Origin: Eubacteriales bacterium
GTDB taxonomy: Bacteria; Bacillota; Clostridia; Christensenellales; CAG-138
NCBI GenBank assembly: GCA_030695285.1
Contig: JAUYTF010000357.1
Span: 1 to 10,105, forward strand
Length of the DNA stretch: 10,105 bases
Reading direction: 5' to 3'
Part shown: piece by piece, positions 6,665-10,105 of the stretch
How the letters are laid out: every line of letters starts with the position of its first letter
Position numbering within the stretch: the stretch's first letter is position 1
Position numbers and translations under genes: made by a program
The notes under the pieces: model-generated
What the model was told of the DNA's origin: nothing
Seen by the model: only the letters and a program-made list of their open reading frames with translations
Databases searched by the model: none

Positions 6665-7480
6665 ATGGATACAAGACCCATCGGCATATTTGATTCCGGC
6701 ATGGGCGGACTGACCTGCGTGCGCCAGATGATCCGCCTCTTGCCCGGCGAAGACATCGTCTACTTTGGCGACACGGGGCGCGTGCCGTATGGCGGGCGTT
6801 CCGCAGAGACCATCGTGCGTTACGCGCGGCAAGACGTCGCATTCTTGCGCAGTTTTGACCTGAAGACGATCGTCATCGCCTGCGGTACGGTCAGCACCAC
6901 CGCGCTGGATGTGCTGGAGCGCGAAAACGACCTGCCCATCCTCGGTGTGGTACAGCCTGCGGCAAAAGCCGCTGTCAACACAACCAAATCCGGCAAAATC
7001 GGCGTGATCGGCACCAAGGCGACCATCCGAAGCGGGGCGTATGAAGCGAGTATTCGCGCGCTGCTGCCGGAGGCACAGCTCATCGCGAAAGCCTGCCCGC
7101 TGCTCGTTCCGCTTGTGGAGGATGGCAGGGTGCATCGCGGAGACGCGGTCACCGAGCGCGTTGTGGAGGAATATCTTGCCCCCGTCAAGACGGCGGGTGT
7201 GGATACCCTCGTGCTTGGCTGCACGCATTATCCGCTTTTGATGGATGTAATTTCGGACTATATGGGAACGGGCGTGACGCTCATCGACACCGGCGAGGAG
7301 GCGGCACGCGCTGCTGCCGCGCTGCTGTTTGAGCAAAGCCAGCTCAACGACCCGTCACGCAAAGGGCGGCGCCGCTATTACGCCAGCGACAGCGCGGCGG
7401 ATTTTGCCGCGACGGCTGCGCTGTTTCTCGGCAAAGATATCTCGGACCGCGTCGAGCGCGTGGCGATTGAGAACTATTGA
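6665..7480 (+). CDS. murI: Glutamate racemase
   Basis: Interconverts L- and D-glutamate without a cofactor, supplying D-glutamate for peptidoglycan precursors. The 271-residue length is typical. Visible motifs are GIFDSGMGGLT (Asp10, Ser11), FGDTGRVPYGGRS, IACGTVSTTALD with the first catalytic Cys73, and LGCTHYPLL with the second catalytic Cys186. One oddity is position 74, directly after Cys73: it is Gly, where well-studied racemases have Asn (IACNTAS). This may be a clade feature of some Clostridia rather than a defect, since all other motifs are intact. AGGTGA (6655-6660 region) precedes the ATG by a few nt. The gene has its own predicted promoter and terminator, so it appears to be monocistronic. 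A related aspartate racemase is unlikely given the GCTHYP context and the cell-wall type motifs. Confidence 0.95.
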   Translation: MDTRPIGIFDSGMGGLTCVRQMIRLLPGEDIVYFGDTGRVPYGGRSAETIVRYARQDVAFLRSFDLKTIVIACGTVSTTALDVLERENDLPILGVVQPAAKAAVNTTKSGKIGVIGTKATIRSGAYEASIRALLPEAQLIAKACPLLVPLVEDGRVHRGDAVTERVVEEYLAPVKTAGVDTLVLGCTHYPLLMDVISDYMGTGVTLIDTGEEAARAAAALLFEQSQLNDPSRKGRRRYYASDSAADFAATAALFLGKDISDRVERVAIENY

Positions 7481-7515
7481 TTTTTAAAAAATTTGCATGC
7501 AAAAACGGACGGTGA

Positions 7516-7542
7516 AGAAGCGGGGAAGCCTGCTTCTTTTTT
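7516..7542 (+). terminator. Intrinsic terminator after murI
   Basis: AGAAGCGGG (7516-7524) pairs with CCTGCTTCT (7529-7537), with one G-U pair and a GAAG loop, and runs into six T (7537-7542). It lies 36 nt past the murI stop. Upstream, TTTGCATGCAAA (7492-7503) is a perfect 12-bp palindrome of unknown meaning. Confidence 0.8.
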
Positions 7543-7558
7543 CGAGCGATTTATGCGG

Positions 7559-7587
7559 TTGCGAAAAGCGAAACAAGCGGCTATAAT
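7559..7587 (+). promoter_or_regulatory. Predicted promoter of the 2-oxoacid oxidoreductase operon
   Basis: TTGCGA (7559-7564, 4/6) and a perfect TATAAT (7582-7587) are 17 bp apart. The predicted start near 7594 falls inside the first palindromic site (7589-7603), so a bound protein there would block initiation. The leader to the ferredoxin-subunit ATG would be about 184 nt. The whole 7481-7777 gap holds the murI terminator, this promoter, two palindromes and a doubtful small ORF. Confidence 0.55.
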
Positions 7588-7588
7588 G

Positions 7589-7603
7589 GTTAGGACTACT
7601 AAC
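7589..7603 (+). promoter_or_regulatory. Putative operator, palindromic site 1
   Basis: GTTAGGACTACTAAC is a near-perfect palindrome centred on C7596: arms GTTAGGA and TACTAAC match at 6 of 7 positions. It differs by one base from site 2 at 7664-7678. It begins two bases after the -10 box. The dyad size fits a dimeric helix-turn-helix repressor such as MarR or TetR type, but no such gene lies in the window. Confidence 0.5.
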
Positions 7604-7663
7604 TATATTGTGATCGGGGTGCGCGGGGTGGCGTCCCGTAAGAACAATCATTTTTCCATTATA

Positions 7664-7678
7664 GTTAGTACTACTAAC
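7664..7678 (+). promoter_or_regulatory. Putative operator, palindromic site 2
   Basis: GTTAGTACTACTAAC is a perfect 15-bp palindrome centred on C7671. Its centre is 75 bp from that of site 1, close to seven helical turns, so both sites would lie on about the same face of the DNA. It is 99 bp upstream of the ferredoxin-subunit ATG. The flanks (CCATTATAG at 7656-7664) mirror those of site 1 (CTATAATGG at 7581-7589), so the two sites form a larger inverted repeat. Confidence 0.55.
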
Positions 7679-7692
7679 CAATTGAGGATTCG

Positions 7693-7812
7693 TTGAAAAA
7701 AGAGTTGTATGATGCCCAAGAAATACGCGAAAACCTGCGATTTTTTAAGAGCAGAATAACAGGAGACGACAAACCGCATGGCAAAACTGACCATTCAGGC
7801 GGAAAACTGTAA
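7693..7812 (+). CDS. Doubtful 39-residue ORF upstream of the ferredoxin-subunit gene
   Basis: A TTG at 7693 opens a 39-codon frame that ends at 7812, 32 nt inside the ferredoxin-subunit gene. GAGGA (7684-7688) lies 4 nt upstream, which is close. The product begins LKKELYDAQEIRENLRFFKS, is charged and looks protein-like, but matches nothing I recognise. It could be a leader peptide, a remnant of a longer gene, or chance. A second tiny frame (ATG 7709, 16 codons) is equally unproven. Confidence 0.2.
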   Translation: MKKELYDAQEIRENLRFFKSRITGDDKPHGKTDHSGGKL

Positions 7813-7984
7813 GGGCTGCGGCCTTTGCGTGGACGCCTGCCCGAAGAAAATCCTCCGCATCGATGCGGACGTGATCAATCACAAGGGACACGCACCTGCG
7901 CAGATGACGGACGAGTCCCGCTGCACCGGCTGCGGGTTTTGCGCGCTGATGTGTCCGGACTGCGTGATTACGCTGGAGCGATAA
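7778..7984 (+). CDS. 2-oxoacid:ferredoxin oxidoreductase, ferredoxin-like delta subunit (2x[4Fe-4S])
   Basis: A 68-residue iron-sulfur protein that would pass electrons between the catalytic subunits of the following genes and an external ferredoxin. Two complete cluster motifs of type CxxCxxCxxxCP are visible: CKGCGLCVDACPKKI near residues 11-25 and CTGCGFCALMCPDCVI near residues 49-64. Four cysteines of each motif bind one [4Fe-4S] cluster. There is no signal peptide, so it is cytoplasmic. AGGAGA (7761-7766) is 11 nt before the ATG. The stop overlaps the strong AAGGAGG of the alpha-subunit gene 12 bp downstream. A free bacterial ferredoxin is possible by sequence alone, but the operon position supports the KorD/VorD-type subunit. 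Confidence 0.9.
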   Translation: MAKLTIQAENCKGCGLCVDACPKKILRIDADVINHKGHAPAQMTDESRCTGCGFCALMCPDCVITLER

Positions 7985-7996
7985 GGAGGCGAAGAG

Positions 7997-9061
7997 ATGG
8001 CAGAAACTGTTTTGATGAAAGGCAACGAGGCGCTGGCCGAGGCGGCAGTCCTCGCGGGATGCAGATATTATTTTGGATATCCTATTACGCCGCAGACGGA
8101 GATCGGAGCATATTTGGCTCGGCGAATGCCGCAGGTGGGCGGTGTTTTTCTGCAGGCGGAGAGCGAAATCGCAGCGATTCACATGGTCTATGGCGCGAGC
8201 GCGGCCGGGAAAAGGGTGATGACCAGCTCCTCCAGCCCCGGTATTTCGCTCAAGAGCGAGGGGTTATCCTATCTTGCCGGGAGCGATTTGCCCGCGCTTG
8301 TGGTCAATGTGCAGCGCGCGGGGCCGGGCCTTGGCGGCATACAACCATCGCAGGCGGACTACATGCAGGCCACGCGCGGCGGCGGACACGGGGACTTTCG
8401 TAACATCGTGCTCGCGCCCGCGAGCGTGCAAGAGATGGCAAGTCTGACAATGCGCGGGTTTGACCTCGCGGATCAATACCGCATGACGGCGATGATTTTG
8501 GCTGACGGCACGATCGGGCAGATGATGGAACCCGTCACGCTGGAAACGCCCACACCAACGCTGGTAGAAAAACCCTGGGCGCTGACGGGCACGCAAGGGA
8601 AGCGCGAAAAGAACATCATCACCTCTCTTTATCTCTCGCCCACGGAGCTGGAAAAGAAAAACCTTTCGCGTTTTGCGCGATATGCAGCCGTACAGCAAAA
8701 GGAGACAGAGTATGAAGCATTTTGTATGGACGATGCGCAGATCTGCCTTGTTGCCTACGGTATCACGGCGCGCGTCTCAAAGAACGCGGTGGCAGCAGCG
8801 CGCGCAAAGGGCATCCGCGCGGGCTTGATCCGCCCGATTACGCTCTGGCCGTTTCCGACGGAAGCGCTCAGGCAGGCGGCAAAGACGGTGAGGCAGTTTC
8901 TATCCGTCGAGATGTCTATGGGGCAAATGATGACGGATATCGAGCTTGCGATTCGTTGCACACGTCCTGTTACGCTGGTCTCCCGCGTGGGCGGGGTGAT
9001 TCCCGCGCCGGAAGAGGTGCTGGTGGCTATTGAACGGGCGGCCAACGAGGAGGCAACATGA
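7997..9061 (+). CDS. vorB: 2-oxoacid:ferredoxin oxidoreductase alpha subunit (VorB-like)
   Basis: The 354-residue alpha subunit of a CoA- and TPP-dependent oxidoreductase. It oxidatively decarboxylates a 2-oxoacid to its acyl-CoA with ferredoxin as electron acceptor, or runs in reverse. The protein opens with VLMKGNEALAEAAVLAGCRYY and the pyrimidine-binding fold motif FGYPITPQTEI (residues 26-36). These are followed by FLQAESEIAAIHM with its conserved Glu, TSSSSPGISLKSEG, and GPGLGGIQPSQADY. The C-terminal domain follows from about residue 245 (CLVAYGITARVSKNAV). It closely resembles what is usually annotated in Clostridia as 3-methyl-2-oxobutanoate dehydrogenase subunit VorB. However, 2-oxoglutarate is an alternative substrate that sequence reading cannot exclude. 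AAGGAGG (7983-7989) is a strong ribosome site 7 nt upstream. The stop overlaps the beta-subunit start by 4 bp (ATGA). Confidence 0.93.
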   Translation: MAETVLMKGNEALAEAAVLAGCRYYFGYPITPQTEIGAYLARRMPQVGGVFLQAESEIAAIHMVYGASAAGKRVMTSSSSPGISLKSEGLSYLAGSDLPALVVNVQRAGPGLGGIQPSQADYMQATRGGGHGDFRNIVLAPASVQEMASLTMRGFDLADQYRMTAMILADGTIGQMMEPVTLETPTPTLVEKPWALTGTQGKREKNIITSLYLSPTELEKKNLSRFARYAAVQQKETEYEAFCMDDAQICLVAYGITARVSKNAVAAARAKGIRAGLIRPITLWPFPTEALRQAAKTVRQFLSVEMSMGQMMTDIELAIRCTRPVTLVSRVGGVIPAPEEVLVAIERAANEEAT

Positions 9062-9813
9062 TAGCTACGAATCGTCCGCACGCAATGACCGCCGCGCAGA
9101 CGCACTATTGCCCCGGTTGCACACACGGCATCATCCACCGGCTGGTGGGGGAGGCAATCGACGCGCTGGGCATCGAGGGGCGCACCATCGGCATCGCTCC
9201 TGTCGGCTGCGCGGTGCTGGCTTACAACTATTTCAATCTGGATATGACGGTTGCCGCGCACGGACGCGCACCCGCCGTTGCAACCGGGCTCAAGCGCGCG
9301 AACCCCGAAACCATAGTGTTTACCTATCAGGGCGATGGCGACCTTGCGAGCATCGGTATGGCAGAGGCGGTGCACGCGGCTGCGCGGGGGGAGAACATCA
9401 CCATCATCTTCGTCAATAACGCGGTCTATGGCATGACCGGCGGGCAGATGGCGCCGACTTCGCTGCCGGGGCAGGTGACGCAGACTTCGCCTTACGGGCG
9501 CAATGAGGCACAATGCGGCTTGCCGGTTAAGGTCTGCGAGATGCTTGCCCAGTTGGACGCACCGGAATACATCGCGCGCGTTGCGGCCAACTCCGTCAAA
9601 AACGTGCTTGCCGCGAAGCGAGCGATTGAAAAAGCCTTTCGCAATCAGGTGGAAGGCAGGGGGTTTTCGCTCGTTGAAGTGCTCTCAACCTGCCCCACAA
9701 ACTGGGGTAAAACACCGAAGGACGCGCTCAAGTGGATGGAAAGCGACATGATTCCATACTATCCGCTCGGCGTTTATAAGGACAGAAGTGCAGTAGTAAC
9801 AGATCGAACATAG
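9058..9813 (+). CDS. 2-oxoacid:ferredoxin oxidoreductase beta subunit (TPP-binding)
   Basis: The 251-residue catalytic beta subunit that binds thiamine pyrophosphate. The TPP/Mg motif is clear: GDGD at residues 92-95 and NN at 120-121, with LASIGMAEAVHAAARG between. The N-terminal HYCPGCTHG (Cys18, Cys21) and GIAPVGCAV are typical of VOR/KOR beta subunits, as are MTGGQMAPTS and the late segment STCPTNWGKTP. The length fits VOR/KOR-type split enzymes; pyruvate enzymes have longer beta subunits or a fused single chain. The ATG at 9058 has GAGGAGG (9047-9053 region) upstream and overlaps the alpha gene by 4 bp, indicating translational coupling and balanced subunit synthesis. The substrate (branched-chain 2-oxoacids or 2-oxoglutarate) is not settled. 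Confidence 0.93.
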   Translation: MIATNRPHAMTAAQTHYCPGCTHGIIHRLVGEAIDALGIEGRTIGIAPVGCAVLAYNYFNLDMTVAAHGRAPAVATGLKRANPETIVFTYQGDGDLASIGMAEAVHAAARGENITIIFVNNAVYGMTGGQMAPTSLPGQVTQTSPYGRNEAQCGLPVKVCEMLAQLDAPEYIARVAANSVKNVLAAKRAIEKAFRNQVEGRGFSLVEVLSTCPTNWGKTPKDALKWMESDMIPYYPLGVYKDRSAVVTDRT

Positions 9814-9834
9814 CGCAAGGGAGGCAAGCGTACG

Positions 9835-10105
9835 ATGCAGGCAAACAACGAAACTATGCGTATACTCGTCGCCGGATTCGGCGGTCAGGGTGTGCTCTTT
9901 TTGGGAAAACTCATCGCCTATGCAGGGGCATTGAAAGGGAAGCAGGTCACTTGGCTGCCATCCTACGGGCCGGAGATGCGCGGGGGCACCGCCAACTGCG
10001 CGGTGATCCTCAGCGACGGGCCGATCGGTTCGCCGATTGTGAGCGAACCGGATGTGCTGATCGTCATGAATCTGCCTTCGTTTGCGGCCTACGAGCAGAA
10101 AGTGC
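9835..10105 (+). CDS. 2-oxoacid:ferredoxin oxidoreductase gamma subunit (5' part, cut by window edge)
   Basis: The first 90 codons of the gamma subunit, open to the window end. The start [17 protein letters not shown] (from about residue 9) is the glycine-rich motif of the family. It is followed by [18 protein letters not shown] and [10 protein letters not shown], all standard for the pyruvate/ketoisovalerate oxidoreductase gamma domain of about 180 residues. The ATG at 9835 is preceded by AGGGAGG (9818-9824) at 10 nt; an ATG at 9856 in the same frame is an alternative start that would leave only a short tail before the glycine motif. It follows the beta gene by 21 bp and completes the delta-alpha-beta-gamma order. 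This subunit type is thought to contribute to CoA binding and complex assembly. Confidence 0.92.
   Translation, partial: MQANNETMRILVAGFGGQGVLFLGKLIAYAGALKGKQVTWLPSYGPEMRGGTANCAVILSDGPIGSPIVSEPDVLIVMNLPSFAAYEQKV

Noticed and set aside
7658..7663. TATAAT on the minus strand within palindromic site 2 as a promoter toward murI
   Set aside because: No acceptable -35 box lies 16-18 bp upstream on that strand and no minus-strand gene follows; it reflects the inverted repeat.
7493..7696. Plus-strand 67-codon open frame in the gap after murI
   Set aside because: It runs through the murI terminator, the promoter and both palindromes, lacks a ribosome binding site and has no protein-like features.
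7481..7777. Riboswitch or structured RNA in the leader of the oxidoreductase operon
   Set aside because: Apart from the terminator and the palindromes I could not find a conserved riboswitch core or an anti-terminator pairing.

Overview
The window looks like chromosomal DNA from an anaerobic, plant-polysaccharide-using member of the Clostridia (Firmicutes/Bacillota). This rests on four points: strong AGGAGG-type ribosome binding sites, sigma-A style TTGACA/TATAAT promoters, U-tailed intrinsic terminators, and a ferredoxin-linked 2-oxoacid oxidoreductase typical of strict anaerobes. The coding DNA is GC-rich and the intergenic regions are AT-rich. The exact taxon cannot be fixed from the sequence alone. 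No mobile genes, phage genes, CRISPR array, tRNA or rRNA were seen.

Left part (1-5178), sugar catabolism. A LacI-family regulator (2042 to 981, minus strand) is followed on the same strand by the first 297 codons of a GH94 cellobiose phosphorylase, which runs off the left edge. Divergent from these, on the plus strand, are xylA (xylose isomerase) and xylB (xylulokinase). They are separated by a terminator-like hairpin and closed by a second terminator. The 235-bp divergent region carries one promoter for each direction. An identical 12-mer lies at each predicted transcription start, which suggests the LacI protein controls itself (and perhaps the phosphorylase) together with the xylose genes. 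The block would feed cellulose- and xylan-derived sugars into glycolysis and the pentose phosphate pathway.

Middle (5251-7542). An AraC-family regulator overlaps a small DUF2000 protein gene by 4 bp. A strong promoter follows, then a terminator-like hairpin inside the leader, then murI (glutamate racemase, peptidoglycan precursor synthesis) with its own terminator.

Right part (7543-10105). A regulatory region carries a promoter and two copies of a 15-bp palindrome 75 bp apart. It precedes a four-gene operon for a 2-oxoacid:ferredoxin oxidoreductase (VOR/KOR type): a 2x[4Fe-4S] ferredoxin subunit, the alpha subunit (VorB-like), the TPP-binding beta subunit, and the start of the gamma subunit, which is cut by the window end.

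Most genes are well-known families. The less ordinary content is the regulatory DNA (the paired 12-mers, the twin palindromes, the hairpins inside transcription units), the AraC-DUF2000 pair of unknown function, and a non-canonical residue next to a catalytic cysteine of the glutamate racemase.
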